This document shows positions 48,775 to 59,611 of a stretch of 64,000 nt of DNA, piece after piece; the stretch's first letter is position 1; the number at the start of each line of letters is the position of its first letter. This DNA comes from Eubacterium plexicaudatum ASF492. Lineage in GTDB: Bacteria; Bacillota; Clostridia; Lachnospirales; Lachnospiraceae. The stretch is from positions 2,480,001-2,544,000 of the forward strand of contig NZ_AQFT02000001.1 of assembly GCF_000364225.2 (NCBI RefSeq), given 5' to 3'. The translations under genes and the position numbers were made by a program. The notes below the pieces were generated by a model. The model saw only the letters and a list, made by a program, of their open reading frames with translations, searched no databases and had not been told where the DNA came from.

Positions 48775-49470
48775 ATGAACTTATTAGAAGTAAAATCCGT
48801 TTGCAAAACCTACGGAACCGGCGAAGCAGCTATTCATGCACTGAAAAATGTCAGCTTTTCCGTACCGAGAGGTGAATTTGTTGCGATTGTAGGTGAATCC
48901 GGAAGCGGAAAATCAACGCTGCTGCATATGATCGGCGCCCTGGATCTTCCAACCGGTGGAAAAGTGTTTCTGGACGGAAAAGACATCTTTTCCATGGACG
49001 ACCACAATCTGACCATATTCCGCCGCAGAAATATAGGCTTTATTTTCCAGGCCTTTCACCTGATTCCCGAACTGACCGTGGAGCAAAACATCCTGTTCCC
49101 CATCCTTTTAGACTATAAAAAACCGGATAAAGGCTATTTGGAAGAACTGCTGACCGTACTCAATCTAACCGAACGCCGCAACCACCTCCCGCATGCATTA
49201 AGCGGCGGGCAGCAGCAGAGAGTCGCCATCGGAAGAGCGCTGATTACCCGTCCCGCACTGATTCTGGCAGACGAGCCGACCGGTAACCTGGACACACAAA
49301 ACAGCAGTGAAGTGATCGCGCTGTTAAAAAAAGCATCCCGTAATTATGCACAGACCATTCTTATGATTACGCATAACCGCTCCATTGCGGCATCTGCCGA
49401 CCGTGTGCTGAATGTATCTGACGGAGTACTGACCGACCTTGGAGGTGTAAGCAATGAAAAGTTATCTTAG
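48775..49470 (+). CDS. ABC transporter ATPase (MacB/BceA-like)
   Basis: 231 residues from the ATG at 48775 (AGAGGTG upstream). Walker A is GESGSGKST at about residues 40-48, the signature is [15 protein letters not shown], and Walker B is [13 protein letters not shown]-loop and H-loop ([15 protein letters not shown]) are present. It powers the FtsX-type permease encoded next, whose start overlaps its last 17 bases. Such pairs export or detach peptides and lipids at the membrane. Confidence 0.97.
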   Translation: MNLLEVKSVCKTYGTGEAAIHALKNVSFSVPRGEFVAIVGESGSGKSTLLHMIGALDLPTGGKVFLDGKDIFSMDDHNLTIFRRRNIGFIFQAFHLIPELTVEQNILFPILLDYKKPDKGYLEELLTVLNLTERRNHLPHALSGGQQQRVAIGRALITRPALILADEPTGNLDTQNSSEVIALLKKASRNYAQTILMITHNRSIAASADRVLNVSDGVLTDLGGVSNEKLS

Positions 49471-51777
49471 CCTGATTCCGATCTCTGCAAAAGTAAAAAA
49501 AAGACAGAACCGAATGACCATTCTTTGTATCGTACTTGCGGTCTTTCTCGTCACTATTATTTTTTCCATGGCAGATATGGGCATCCGCGCGGAAAAAATC
49601 AATATGATATACAAGCATGGCAACTGGCACATCAAGCTGCTTGAAACAGACGAACAAACCGCGCGGAAAATATGTGCCGACGCTACTGTCGCTGCCGCTT
49701 CCTGGTACGACGGCATCAATTACAACATAGACAAAGATTATCATATCGACGGAAAAAAAACCGCACTGTGCGGCGTAAACGAATCCTTTATTACCGCTAT
49801 CAGAACCAACGGTTACGAAGGCACATTCCCAAAAAATACACAGGAAATCATGCTGACTTCCAACGCAAAAGAAATCGGTGGTATCCGCATCGGCGACCGT
49901 ATCACACTTCACACGCCTGCCGGCGACCTGCACTATACGGTAAGCGGCTTTCAATATGATGATTCCGCTGTCTTTTATGACGCTTACGTCGCATTTTTTA
50001 ATAAGGAAGCATTTGATTCCATATACGAACTGACAAAAAGTAGTGACTCCTATCCCGAATATTATATTCAATTTGAAAAACATACAAATGTCAGAAAAGC
50101 CATTGCAACAATCAAAGACCAATATGACCTGTCCGATGAAAAATAGCGGAAAACACGGCCCTTATGGGTCTGGACGGCTTTAGCAGCAATTCTTATGTAG
50201 CCGGTATGTACGGCATTGCGGCCATATTGGTCATACTTGTGCTGGCCGCCGGCGTTTTAATGATCGCAAGCAGTATGAACAGCATTGTTGCACAGCAGAC
50301 ACAGTTTTTCGGCATGCTGCGCTGTATCGGTGCAAGCAAAAAACAAATCGTACGATTTGTACGTCTTGAAGCGCTGTACCGGTGCAAAACAGCCATTCCG
50401 GCCGGTATCGGCACCGCCGTTATCATTACCTGGATCCTATGCGCACTGCTGCGATTTTTCGTCGGTGGTGAATTCGCCAATATGCCTGTATTCGCTGTCA
50501 GTCCCGTCGGCATTGCATGCGGCGTCATAATCGGCATCGTAACCGTTTTAATCTCCGCAGAACGACCGGCAAAATATGCCGCACGGGTTTCCCCTGTTGC
50601 AGCAGTCTCAGGCAGCGCGGATACCACAGACCCTATCCGACACTCCGCAGCCCTGCATTTTGGTCACATCGAGACCGCACTCGGCATGCATCATGCCCTG
50701 ACACCAAAGAAAAATGTGATACTTATGACGCTTTCCTTTGCCATCAGTATTGTTTTATTTTTCGCATTTTCGTCCTTTCTCGCATTTGTCAGGCATGCAT
50801 TGCCTTCCCTCCGGTCGTATACGCCGGACGTTGCAATCACAGACGCAGACGGCGCCTGTACCATAGACCGGAGCCTGTATGCAGAAATCGGCACCATACA
50901 GGGTGTATCTGACATGTATGCCAGCATGTTTCAGCTTCATACCCCTGTCAAATCCGACCGGACAGACGAAGTGGACCTGATCTCGTATGACACCTACATG
51001 CTGAACTGGTCGGAACACAATGCCCTGATTAACGGAAATCTTGCGGAAATACTAGGCGACAGCAACTCCGTCTTTACGATTCACAATAAAACAAGCACAC
51101 TGAGAAAAGGCGACCGCATACAAATAGGCGAAGAACAACTGGAAATCGCGGGCGAACTCTCGGCCGGCATCTGGTCGGACGGCAAAGCAACCGTTATCTG
51201 CTCCGAACAGACCTTTACCCGCCTGACCGGCAAGAGCGATTATACCATTTTAAATTTAAAATTTGACAAAGACATCTCGGAAAAGACGGTTGCACAACTG
51301 CGCTCTTTGGCATCTCCATATACTTTCACCGACTACCGGGAAATCAATCGTCAAAACAGAAACACATACCTGCTGTTTCACATTCTGGTTTATGGGTTTT
51401 TAACGGTTATCGCTGTCATTACCATCTTTAATATTATGAACAGCATTTCGATGAGTGTCACGGCCAAAATGAACCGTTACGGAATGATGCGCGCAATCGG
51501 TATGGAATCCGGACAGCTTACCAAAATGATTCTGACGGAAGCTGTCACTTACGCCATACCCGGCAGCATCATCGGCAGCGCAGCAGGAATTGCCATTCAC
51601 AAGCTGTTTTTTGAAACTGCAATCACCTCATACTTTGGCGACCCATGGACATTTCCTGTTTCTACCATGGCAGTTATTCTCATTACGGTAACATTTTCCT
51701 GTATCGCAGCCGTATATGTCCCATCCGGGCGAATCAAAAATCTGCCCATAACCAGAGTCATTGCAAACGAACGGTAA
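49454..51777 (+). pseudogene. FtsX-domain ABC transporter permease, frame broken once
   Basis: Two frames (49454-50146, 50164-51777) form one protein of about 774 residues. One added A in the A5 run at 50139-50143 gives LSDEKIAENTALMGLDGF and joins them. The protein has an N-terminal membrane helix (MTILCIVLAVFLVTIIFSMA), an extracellular domain of about 200 residues, a first FtsX core (AAILVILVLAAGVLMIASSM and two more helices), then a second helix, extracellular domain and FtsX core (YGFLTVIAVITIFNIMNSIS, MMRAIGMESGQL). This MacB-like duplicated layout is usual beside VanRS-like regulators. Confidence 0.9.
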
Positions 51778-51801
51778 TTAAAACGGTTATAGTGGTTAAC
51801 G

Positions 51802-51862
51802 CTACGGCGAACTTTTCAGATTTGTTTGTCTGCTATGAACAAATTTAAAAAATTCGCTGTAG
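51802..51862. terminator. Hairpin between convergent genes
   Basis: CTACGGCGAA (51802-51811) pairs with TTCGCTGTAG (51853-51862) through one G-U pair, and inside it ATTTGTT/AACAAAT can pair. The right arm overlaps the last codons of the convergent gene. Confidence 0.55.
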
Positions 51863-52504
51863 ATCATTTCCCGTCATAACATTTTCATCATAAACATTTG
51901 ATGCCTTTGCCATCTGCCGCTTACTGCTCCATGCCTTTGCCAGCCTGCTCCTTTCCTGTTCTGCCTTTGCAATCTTTTCATTCGGAAGTTCCTGCTGCTG
52001 TCTCTTCGCCTGTGCTCGTTTTTTCAGATATTTTTTTATCAGTTCCTGCTGTCTGTCTTTCTTCTCACTTGTCTTCTTAAAAAAGCTGCCCTGAGAACGT
52101 GCATAAAACTCCGAGTCATTATACACAGACCATCCATCCGCCCTATAATCTCTGGCAGTGGCTCCTACCGTAATCACCAAAGAACAGTCCGGAGCCGGAG
52201 CGACAGAGCCTGTCATATCACGCCTGATCAGAGCTAACATCCGTTCTCTGTACGTCGGATCATCTTTCATATTTTTAAACGCTTCCTCCGATATATTGAC
52301 TGCTACATTTGCTATGGTCCTGTCTCGTGGTATCCGATCAAGTTCCGCGTAAAATTCCTTCTTGAACAGTTCCATTTCTTCCGCTTCCGATAATTCCTTT
52401 GTGCCTGCTGTTTTTTTTAATGCAAACGTTTCCGCATCGTTCAAATTTTTGATTGTTTCCACTTTATTGTGATAAAAATTCTGTCCTACTCCACTAATAG
52501 CCAC
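51845..52504 (-). CDS. Hypothetical soluble protein with charged helical tail
   Basis: 219 residues from a GTG at 52504, chosen because GGAGG lies 8 bases upstream. After a flexible N-terminus (MAISGVGQNFYHNKVETIKN) comes a compact domain (FKKEFYAELDRIPRDRTIAN, VAVNISEEAFKNMKDDPTYRER, LVITVGATARDYRADGWSVY) that resembles hypothetical proteins common in Clostridia, perhaps of the DUF6033 kind, though I am not sure of that name. The last ~80 residues are a lysine- and glutamine-rich helix. There is no signal peptide. Confidence 0.75.
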   Translation of the reverse strand: MAISGVGQNFYHNKVETIKNLNDAETFALKKTAGTKELSEAEEMELFKKEFYAELDRIPRDRTIANVAVNISEEAFKNMKDDPTYRERMLALIRRDMTGSVAPAPDCSLVITVGATARDYRADGWSVYNDSEFYARSQGSFFKKTSEKKDRQQELIKKYLKKRAQAKRQQQELPNEKIAKAEQERSRLAKAWSSKRQMAKASNVYDENVMTGNDLQRIF

Positions 52505-52881
52505 CTTTTAATCCTCCGTTTTCGTTTTTCTTCCGGCGCCCCGATCCATCACTTCGAATTTTCATTTCTGCCATCACTTTATTTATCGGCAGATTTTCTG
52601 TTATTATGGGATACCGGAAACGAAAGGCATATAAAATGGAGCGAAAAGTATCAATACAGCAAAGCAATTCCAAAATAAGACTAAAATTTTTCGCCATACG
52701 TCCGATATAGAGACGGATGCCCCATAAGGCGAAACAAACTCTATACGAAGCAAAAATACCTTCATATAAACTTTTCAAACACGCTGTAGTACTAGTGAAA
52801 CCTCTTGTGCATTTTTAACAATATTGTTTAATTTTTTATAAAATAGATAAATTTATTTACATATTTCACAAATTATGATAC
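52505..52881. other. Gene-poor stretch
   Basis: A 94-codon frame (52494-52778, minus) crosses this stretch but has no good binding site, odd composition and overlaps the next gene, so I do not call it. The region past 52790 is very AT-rich and holds the promoter of the small operon that follows. Confidence 0.5.
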
Positions 52882-52900
52882 TATAATTCTAAAAGGGAGG
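52882..52900 (+). promoter_or_regulatory. -10 element and ribosome site of a two-gene micro-operon
   Basis: A perfect TATAAT at 52882-52887 lies only 22 bases before the ATG at 52910. AAAGGGAGG at 52892-52900 is a strong ribosome binding site, so the untranslated leader would be about 16 bases. The -35 region is weak (TTTACA about 20 bases upstream). Confidence 0.55.
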
Positions 52901-52909
52901 ATAAATAAA

Positions 52910-53098
52910 ATGTTACAGGCTAAAAACTTATTAGATGCGCTGGCAGAAAAAGATACTTCAGATGTATATGACCAAAATAATGACTTCGATTTTGGCGAAG
53001 TTTTAAAATTTTGCAATTCGGGACAACCAAAAACACAAGGACACAAATTAAGGTATTCAGACGGTCAGGAAAGAACTTTTTCATTTGATGACAACTAA
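52910..53098 (+). CDS. Small acidic protein 1 of a micro-operon
   Basis: 62 residues with a very good ribosome binding site (AAAGGGAGG). The N-terminus is helical (MLQAKNLLDALAEKDTSDVY); the rest is polar, with one cysteine in EVLKFCNSGQP, and it ends acidic (RTFSFDDN). There is no signal peptide, membrane helix or double-glycine leader. It is followed 14 bases later by a second small gene and a terminator, so this is a real transcription unit. I do not recognise the family. Peptide precursor, antitoxin or regulator are all possible, and none is shown by sequence. Confidence 0.75.
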   Translation: MLQAKNLLDALAEKDTSDVYDQNNDFDFGEVLKFCNSGQPKTQGHKLRYSDGQERTFSFDDN

Positions 53099-53112
53099 AG
53101 GAGACCGCACAA

Positions 53113-53274
53113 ATGAGTAGGAAACAACCGTCAGATACTTTCAAGGTACTATACTTTGACATTATAGACCCTCTTTTTAAACAGATTTGTGATAACGATA
53201 ACGATTACTGCATTAAAAGTCAGGTAAATAACTTACCTGTCCCGCTTGCTATTAATGCCAAATACGAGGATTAG
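53113..53274 (+). CDS. Small protein 2 of the micro-operon
   Basis: 53 residues, with AAAGGAG about 9 bases before the ATG. It begins basic (MSRKQPSDTFKVLYFD) and has an acidic, asparagine-rich middle with two cysteines (KQICDNDNDYCIKS), then a PVPLAIN turn. There is no membrane helix. A perfect 7-bp repeat (CAGGTAA/TTACCTG, 53221-53239) lies inside the gene. The stop codon is part of the terminator stem. The family is not recognised; being encoded right behind another small protein suggests they work together. Confidence 0.72.
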   Translation: MSRKQPSDTFKVLYFDIIDPLFKQICDNDNDYCIKSQVNNLPVPLAINAKYED

Positions 53275-53300
53275 CAGGCTCACAAAAAGCCTGCTTTTTA
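53273..53300 (+). terminator. Intrinsic terminator of the micro-operon
   Basis: AGCAGGCT and AGCCTGCT form a perfect 8-bp stem around a 7-base loop, followed by TTTTT. Confidence 0.9.
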
Positions 53301-53361
53301 TAAATTTTTTAAATCCCTCTTTATTCCATAAACTTTAATTGCCAGTCCGGTAGAGTCCGTT

Positions 53362-55955
53362 TCATGAATCAATTTCCCGCAGCTTCAAAAACCTGATTTT
53401 CCCAAAAGTCGGCAGGTCAATCCGTTTTCCATCCTGTTCCGCCCAGAATGTAAGCGAACTATGCGCCTGCAGCAGCCACCTGCGGCCAGACCCCAGCGGT
53501 ATAAGCAGTTTTCCTTTGCTCATGGCACATCGGATTCTGTGCAACTCTCCCTTGTCATCCGCCCATTGCAATACGATTGATAATCCATTATGATACCGTT
53601 TCTTTAACAGACACCGGCTGAAAAAAGAAGCCTGCACAGCTTGGCCGTCTCCATCATCCAAAATATAGTCGAAATTCTGATCCATACCTTCAAATTCAAT
53701 ATAAAAATGATCCGCATCCTCTCCATCCAGCGGCTTTTCAAAATCTATCTGACATGCATCTTTATCTTTACTGACATCATATGCGCTGTCTGTTTCCTGG
53801 AAAATACCTTCCAAAGACTTCATTGACGATCCCAACGAGCTGCAGTTTAATCCCATGTCAAAATCCTCTGGCGCTCCTGCAATATCTTTATTGACATCAT
53901 GTACCTCTTTTTTGGAAAGTCCGCCTGTATTGGGAAGGAATGCATTTTTCTCATAGGACCAAACATACTCTCCGGATGTTACCAGCCAATAATACAAATA
54001 ATAATTGCTAAATGCATAACTGCAGGAAAAAGTATCCCCATATCCACCTACAATACTTGGATATTCCTTCAATACCTCCATACTCTCCCTGGCTGCTTCA
54101 TATCCCTTTACTGTCAGTCCCATTTCCATCACGGATACCGGCTTTAATCCGCATAGGTAATAATATCCAAAATTCGGCAAAGTTCCAAAGCAGGTAATCT
54201 CTCTGTCCTCCGCTGAATTTATATATGCCTCTTCTACCGATTCGTACAGGCCAGGCTCTACATATGCATTGCCCCACCGTTCCACGGGATCATCCTCTGT
54301 ATGGACATATCCATCCGGCACTATATAATATGCTGACAATTTTGCATCCATATTATGAAATGCAAAAGATCCCTGCACGGCAGGCAGAAAGACCGCAAAA
54401 CATACCAATACCCTCTTAAGCCTGCAGTCAGATACATACCGGCTTGCAAGTACTATCAGCATCACAGTAACTACCGGAAAAATATACCCATTCCTGTTAT
54501 ACAGGTTCCCTGCATCCAGCCTGACAATTGTATAGGAATACATCACACTCAAAGCAATCGCTGGAGACAAAGCAGCTAATGCCGCTTTTTTGCTGCCTAT
54601 TTTTAGTTTTTGCCCTGCCGCTGTAATCCCGGCAGCCTTTACGGCCAATGCAAATCCGGCCCATACAGCCAATGCCGGAATCAGAAATGTCAGTATATAA
54701 AACGCGGCCACACGCAGGCCCGGCAGGTACGGCATAAAGTTGTCCGGAATACATTGCGCAAATCTCGCAGTCCCATCTGCATAAATAGTCTGTCCTGCCA
54801 TCGCTTTTACATGGCGCAAGGTTCCCCATAAAACATCCCTGCACAAAACAACCGGAAACAGACATACTGCCCATCCTATCCAAAAAGATGCTTTCCTGCA
54901 CATCCTCTTAAATTCGCAGGATGCTGTAAGCTGCCAGACCTGCCAGATACCAAGCGGCAGAAATGCTATGCAGACCGCAGCCCCATACACAGGATAGTAA
55001 ATCCCCAATATAAAACTTGCCAAAAACCACGTCTGTAGCCACAGATTCTTTCTATCCATCCATTTTGGATATGTCAGAATCAGCATGGCAGGCAGCACAA
55101 ACGCTACCCTGTTATAAGCCATAAAATCCAGTATTAATGAAAGAAAAAAGATATCACTTTTTCTCAGATGCAGGCATAGCAGCAAAACAACCACTACACT
55201 GACAAAAGATAAAACAGATTGTTTGTCAGATAATAATTGGCATATGCTCCGTCTCCAAAAAAATGAAAAAATGCCCCCTGAACAACAGAATAAAATCCAC
55301 TTGCTGAAATATACCCATCATACGGCATAAGTCCTTTTTCAAAAATCTGAGAATATCCAATAATATTTTCAAATGTATGATGTAAATCTTCAGGCACAAC
55401 CGCACCTGTACCGCCAGCCAAATGAAAAGCCATAATCGAAATACAGCTTCCCCTGGTCACAACATTGCAAATGTCCCAAGCCTTCCCCCATTCTTTCATC
55501 TGTCTGCATGCTTCTAAAACAAATATCACCAGCAGTACTGCTACAGCCGCCTTTGCCCGAAACGGAATTTCTATCGCCACATACTCTTCTGAAACCCGAT
55601 AAGTATCTTGAAGAAGCGCCAATAACAGGAACGGAATCAAAATCTGTGCAACGAGTGTGCCGCGTACCAGATACATCCTTTTGTTTGCCTGCGCCATTAC
55701 AAGTACGGACACAATAAATGCACTAATTCCAAGAAGCGCCGTACCGATACTTCTTAATCCACCCAGAAACGCGTAACACCTGTAAAGTGCCGCAGCCGCA
55801 TAGATTACAGAAAAAAAGAACACCAGTCCTTCCAATATGACATCTTTATGCATCAGTAGCAGAAAAACTATATAAACTGCCGTAATAAAGACCATCGTTG
55901 ATATCCCTGTATAAAAAAAATACCAGGTTCCTGCCATCACGGCAAACGCTGCCAC
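53362..55955 (-). pseudogene. Large polytopic membrane protein of the glycan operon, frame broken once
   Basis: Two frames (55194-55955 and 53362-55194) form one protein of about 864 residues; one added G near 55186-55194 reads YLLSVVVVLLLCLHL. The N-terminal ~570 residues hold about a dozen membrane helices in the style of GT-C glycosyltransferases or polysaccharide membrane proteins; a loop after the early helices contains YDGYISASGFYSVVQG. The C-terminal ~290 residues are soluble (periplasm-side) and rich in beta strands. I cannot assign a donor. The start at 55955 is a GTG and is uncertain because the frame stays open further upstream. It is the last gene of the operon. Confidence 0.72.
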
Positions 55956-55978
55956 AACCGTTTTCCCCGAAAATTCAC

Positions 55979-56335
55979 TTACTCCCTGATCATACGCATT
56001 CTCTGCAGATATCTTCCGTTTTTTTCTTCCATAGATTCAAAAGAACATGCTGTGTCCTTATTGTCACACACCGCACTATATAAGGCATAAATTGCATATA
56101 GTATAATCCCTGCAAAAATAAGAACATACAAAAGCATCCTCTCCGGTGATTTATTACTCTGATAAGCTGATACCTTTTCATAAACAACATCCGTATATAT
56201 CTGGTCCCCGTTTCCTGTTGCAGCCAGCCAGATAAATGCAAAAACACCTCCTGCGGCAATCATCCATATCCAGAAAATAAGCTCACGTACTGCTTTCTTC
56301 TTAATCCGGACAGGTTTTTCAAAATTATTTCTCAT
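55979..56335 (-). CDS. Small two-helix membrane protein
   Basis: 118 residues with a basic N-terminus (RNNFEKPVRIKKKAVREL), two membrane helices (IFWIWMIAAGGVFAFIWLA and LLYVLIFAGIILYAIYALY) and a short polar domain between them with YTDVVYEKVSAYQSNK. Its start overlaps the end of the glycosyltransferase gene by four bases (ATGA). The family is not recognised; it is likely a helper of the membrane protein encoded next. Confidence 0.75.
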   Translation of the reverse strand: MRNNFEKPVRIKKKAVRELIFWIWMIAAGGVFAFIWLAATGNGDQIYTDVVYEKVSAYQSNKSPERMLLYVLIFAGIILYAIYALYSAVCDNKDTACSFESMEEKNGRYLQRMRMIRE

Positions 56336-58391
56336 TTTGCAACACGCTCCAGTTTCATTTTTATTTTCTTTAATACGGCAAAAAGTCTCGGAAAATTATT
56401 ATATATATAGATTTTAATTTTCAGCACCCGTCCTGCTTTAACACAATGTTCCCCACCTTGGTTCCGATACATGGCACATATGTTTTCCGCATATTTCAGC
56501 TCGCTCCAGCGGTCTTCCAATAACCTGAAATCAATTTTTTCTGCCAGCACCTCAGCCAGAAAGCTTTCCAATTCTGTTGCTGCCTGATCCCATGTACGTA
56601 TCACTTTTCTTCCATTTTTAAGTACTGCTTTGGGATATGCTTCAACATCTGCTATAAAATCTTTTAATGTCTCAAGATGGTCAAACAAATATATATTTTC
56701 CGAAAAATCAGCAAATTCCCGCTTTAACTCCCTGTTCAATCCATTGTTCTGCACTGCAATCTTTTTATCAAATCTGACAGCATCCAGGATTGGCAAGCCA
56801 AACCCTTCATAGACACTTGGGAAAATAATTGCCTTCGCACTGCTGATCAGCATATTCATCCATTCCTGCTCCTGGCAGCCGCTCTGATATCCATAGATGT
56901 TTCCACATATTTTGCCCGTCTCGCTGCTGCCCAAAATAATAAAATTTTGTTTCAATGTTTTCAAATACGGAATTGTCTCATCCAGAAATTTGTGTTTATA
57001 AAAATTGCCAAACACCATGTAGTATTCCTGAAACGGAAGTGTACCGCACGAAACAGATGCCTTTGCATCATCCATGCCATGATAAATAACCTTTGTCTTT
57101 ATTTTCCTGCGGTGAAACTCGTTCCAAAAATATCCTTTTGTATCATCCAGGGAAAATTGACTGATCGACATCATTGCCGCGCAATAGCGTATTGTTTTTC
57201 TGAAAATCTCAAGGCGTTCCAAGTCATCCGTCAGCAGATAGCTGCTTCTGAGACTGATAATGTCCTGCATGCAGAATACATATCTGAGGCTTGTACGGTT
57301 CAGTATCCATAAATGCTCTCTGTGAAAAATCTGCGATGGGGAAAATGCCAGATGGAATGTCCCCTCTATATGATCCGGGTGCCAGACATTCCTATAAGCT
57401 CTTGAAACACCAAACAACTGATCTGCCATATCATTGATCAGAATATGTATTTCATATTTCTCGCAAAACAAACGGTAAAAATGCTTTAGAATCGACAATC
57501 CGTAATGTGCCGTCCCATTGTACGATGACGGAATCTCATAAAGGCTGAATAAAATCCTTGGTTTTTCATAGACATGGTCTGCAGCCAGATCCGCAAAATA
57601 TTCCGCCGGATGCATGCTATGTTTAAAATATCCATCTACCGCAGCATCATAATATGGATATTTCTCAATCAGCATCTTGTGGTTCCTGCTGTCTATTTCA
57701 TATTTTCCTGCCCCAAATGACTTTGACTCAAAATGATATACATATGCCCTGTTTGCCATAACCGCACTATACCCATACTGATTAATCCGCATGCAAAAAT
57801 CATTTTCTTCATTATATCCGGGACTGTATGCCTCATCAAACAACCCAAATCTTTCGACCAGCTCCCTCTTTATTAAGATCGCAAACCCCACCCCTGTAGG
57901 AATCACGCTGAAACGCGGCAGCAAAGGACTTACCTGTCGGAAAACAGAATAACTGGCTTCCGCCTCCAGCGCCCGCCCGATATTGTTCTTTACCGGTATT
58001 GTCAGTATGGTCGCCTGATTGCTCCTTGGACAGACAACACCATGCTTTTCGCAGGCATACAGCACCTCCAGCATCTCTTCCAAAAATCCGTCCGTAACCT
58101 GTGTATCAGAATTCAGCAGCAGAATATCATTCCCTGTCTGATCCAATTCATACACTGCACGGTTGCAGGTTTTTACGAATCCCATGTTTTGTTTATTTAC
58201 AAAATAGCTAAAATTAGGACATCCGGCGATGCTTTTTTTGATTTTTCCCTCCATATCATGCCATGCAGGGCCTTTATCATTCACAAATAATACCTTATGT
58301 CTGGCATCGACATTTTTTTCAGAGAATTTATACAGATCTTTAAGCTGTCCCAGTCTTTGTAGACAGGAACTATAATGGTTGCATTTTTCAT
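56332..58391 (-). pseudogene. Two-domain glycosyltransferase (GT2 plus GT4), start frame broken
   Basis: About 686 residues. The natural start is the ATG at 58391 (GGAGG upstream; MKNATIIVPVYKDWDSLKIC), but the frame is lost in a T7 run at 58313-58319; with eight T it reads SLKKNVDARHKVLFVNDKGP and joins the long frame (56332-58284). The N-terminal half is a GT2 domain (NKQNMGFVKTCNRAV, LLLNSDTQVTDGFLEEML, SPGYNEENDFCMRINQYGY). The C-terminal half is a GT4-type domain (MVFGNFYKHKFLDETIPYL, AIIFPSVYEGFGLPILDAV). Such fusions build repeating surface glycans from nucleotide sugars at the cytoplasmic face. Confidence 0.88.
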
Positions 58392-58392
58392 A

Positions 58393-59127
58393 TCATACTT
58401 CCTCCATAAATATCCGCAGCTCTTCGGGCGTCCCTAATACATGTACTTTTTCCTGACTGACGTCGGAAATATAAACCTCGCCGCCCTGCTCCAGCAAATA
58501 ATTATAAAGAGGAGCAACATATTTCTCACCATTCACCAGATTTCCTTCCCTGCTGTAATATTCCCGATACAGCCGTTCATACAGCCCGCAGGATTTAAAA
58601 TAATACGCTCCTATCGTACAATGTTCGGAAATCCTGCACTTTTCCCGTATCTGTACCGCTCTGCCGGACCCATCCGTACGCACAAAACTCCAGTGGTCCC
58701 CTTCTGCCTGAAAGCACGGAATAAATCCATCACCTCTTAGCTCACTGCTGCACATCTCCCCAGCTTCCACATATGTATCTATATTATAGATTAATAAGGC
58801 ATTGTCCCGCTCCCAGTAGAGGCTGGCAAGCATAGCCGTTGCCGCCTGCCCTTCTGTAAGATAATCTATAATATGTACCCGGCAGTTTTTCAATCCAATT
58901 TTTCCGCACTTTGTCCAGATAAAATCCTCCACATCTGCTTTTTTATCTGCCATAGCAATAAATATATATTGTTTTACATCTTCTGCATAACCAGCCAGAC
59001 TCTCCATCGACCATTCAAACAGTGTCTTTCCTTTCGCTTCGATCATATACTTCGGAACCGTATACCCCATCTTGCGAAAACGGGAACCTAAGCCGCCCAT
59101 TGTAACCACAACATCTATGTTGCCCAT
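58393..59127 (-). CDS. Nucleotidyltransferase of the glycan operon
   Basis: 244 residues from the ATG at 59127 (AGGAGG 9 bases upstream); the longer frame overlaps the HAD gene region. The signature VVVTMGGLGSRFRKMGYTVP with the following PKYMIEAKGKTLFEWSM is the NTP-binding part of sugar-1-phosphate or phospho-headgroup nucleotidyltransferases; metal-binding Asp is in LLIYNIDTYVE. It activates a sugar or small phosphorylated group for transfer. Together with the kinase-like and HAD genes upstream it forms a typical headgroup-activation trio. The substrate is unknown. Confidence 0.85.
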   Translation of the reverse strand: MGNIDVVVTMGGLGSRFRKMGYTVPKYMIEAKGKTLFEWSMESLAGYAEDVKQYIFIAMADKKADVEDFIWTKCGKIGLKNCRVHIIDYLTEGQAATAMLASLYWERDNALLIYNIDTYVEAGEMCSSELRGDGFIPCFQAEGDHWSFVRTDGSGRAVQIREKCRISEHCTIGAYYFKSCGLYERLYREYYSREGNLVNGEKYVAPLYNYLLEQGGEVYISDVSQEKVHVLGTPEELRIFMEEV

Positions 59128-59182
59128 ATCCAATATCCTCCTCACAGCGTTGCGCATTATAACAATTCTGATGCCTTCACTG

Positions 59183-59611
59183 TCATCCCTCAGTTCTGCT
59201 GTCCCACCGATCCTGCCGGCCGCACCTTGCCCTTTTACAAATTTCATCCAGCTCCTGCGGTGTATATCTCAAAAATTCATCCGGCCGCACAGTGCGGTCA
59301 TCTACATAAAATCCCTTATGTCCCGGCCATGGTTTTCCATACAGGATCTCATCATAAGGGATTTTCCACCGGTCGAGCCAATCTGACATCACCTTCGCCG
59401 TATGTTTATTAATCATCCCCATATTTCCCTGATAAGAATTCATGTTTCGGGAAGTATAAAGAATTATCTTTGCCCCGTTTTCCTTATAATACCGCAGCTT
59501 TTCAACCATATCCATATATGGGTGCAAATCCTCGTACCGCTCTTCCTTCCGTTTGACCGGGCAGAGCGTTCCGTCAATATCAAACACAAATACGTAGCCT
59601 TCATAAATCAT
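59183..59611 (-). CDS. HAD-family hydrolase of capsule-cluster type
   Basis: 142 residues from the ATG at 59611 (AGAGGAG 7 bases upstream), overlapping the kinase gene end. Motif I is FVFDIDGTLCP (nucleophile Asp plus acid Asp), motif II IILYTSRN, motif III a lysine region (ILYGKPWPGHKGF) and motif IV YVDDRTVRPDEF. This short, capless form is the kind found in capsule and exopolysaccharide clusters, where it removes phosphate from a sugar or headgroup intermediate. Confidence 0.88.
   Translation of the reverse strand: MIYEGYVFVFDIDGTLCPVKRKEERYEDLHPYMDMVEKLRYYKENGAKIILYTSRNMNSYQGNMGMINKHTAKVMSDWLDRWKIPYDEILYGKPWPGHKGFYVDDRTVRPDEFLRYTPQELDEICKRARCGRQDRWDSRTEG

Noticed and set aside
49367..50122. 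A 251-codon minus-strand frame
   Set aside because: Antisense to the permease, whose own coding pattern is clear.
52494..52778. A 94-codon minus-strand frame
   Set aside because: No good binding site, overlaps the next gene and has no recognisable domain.
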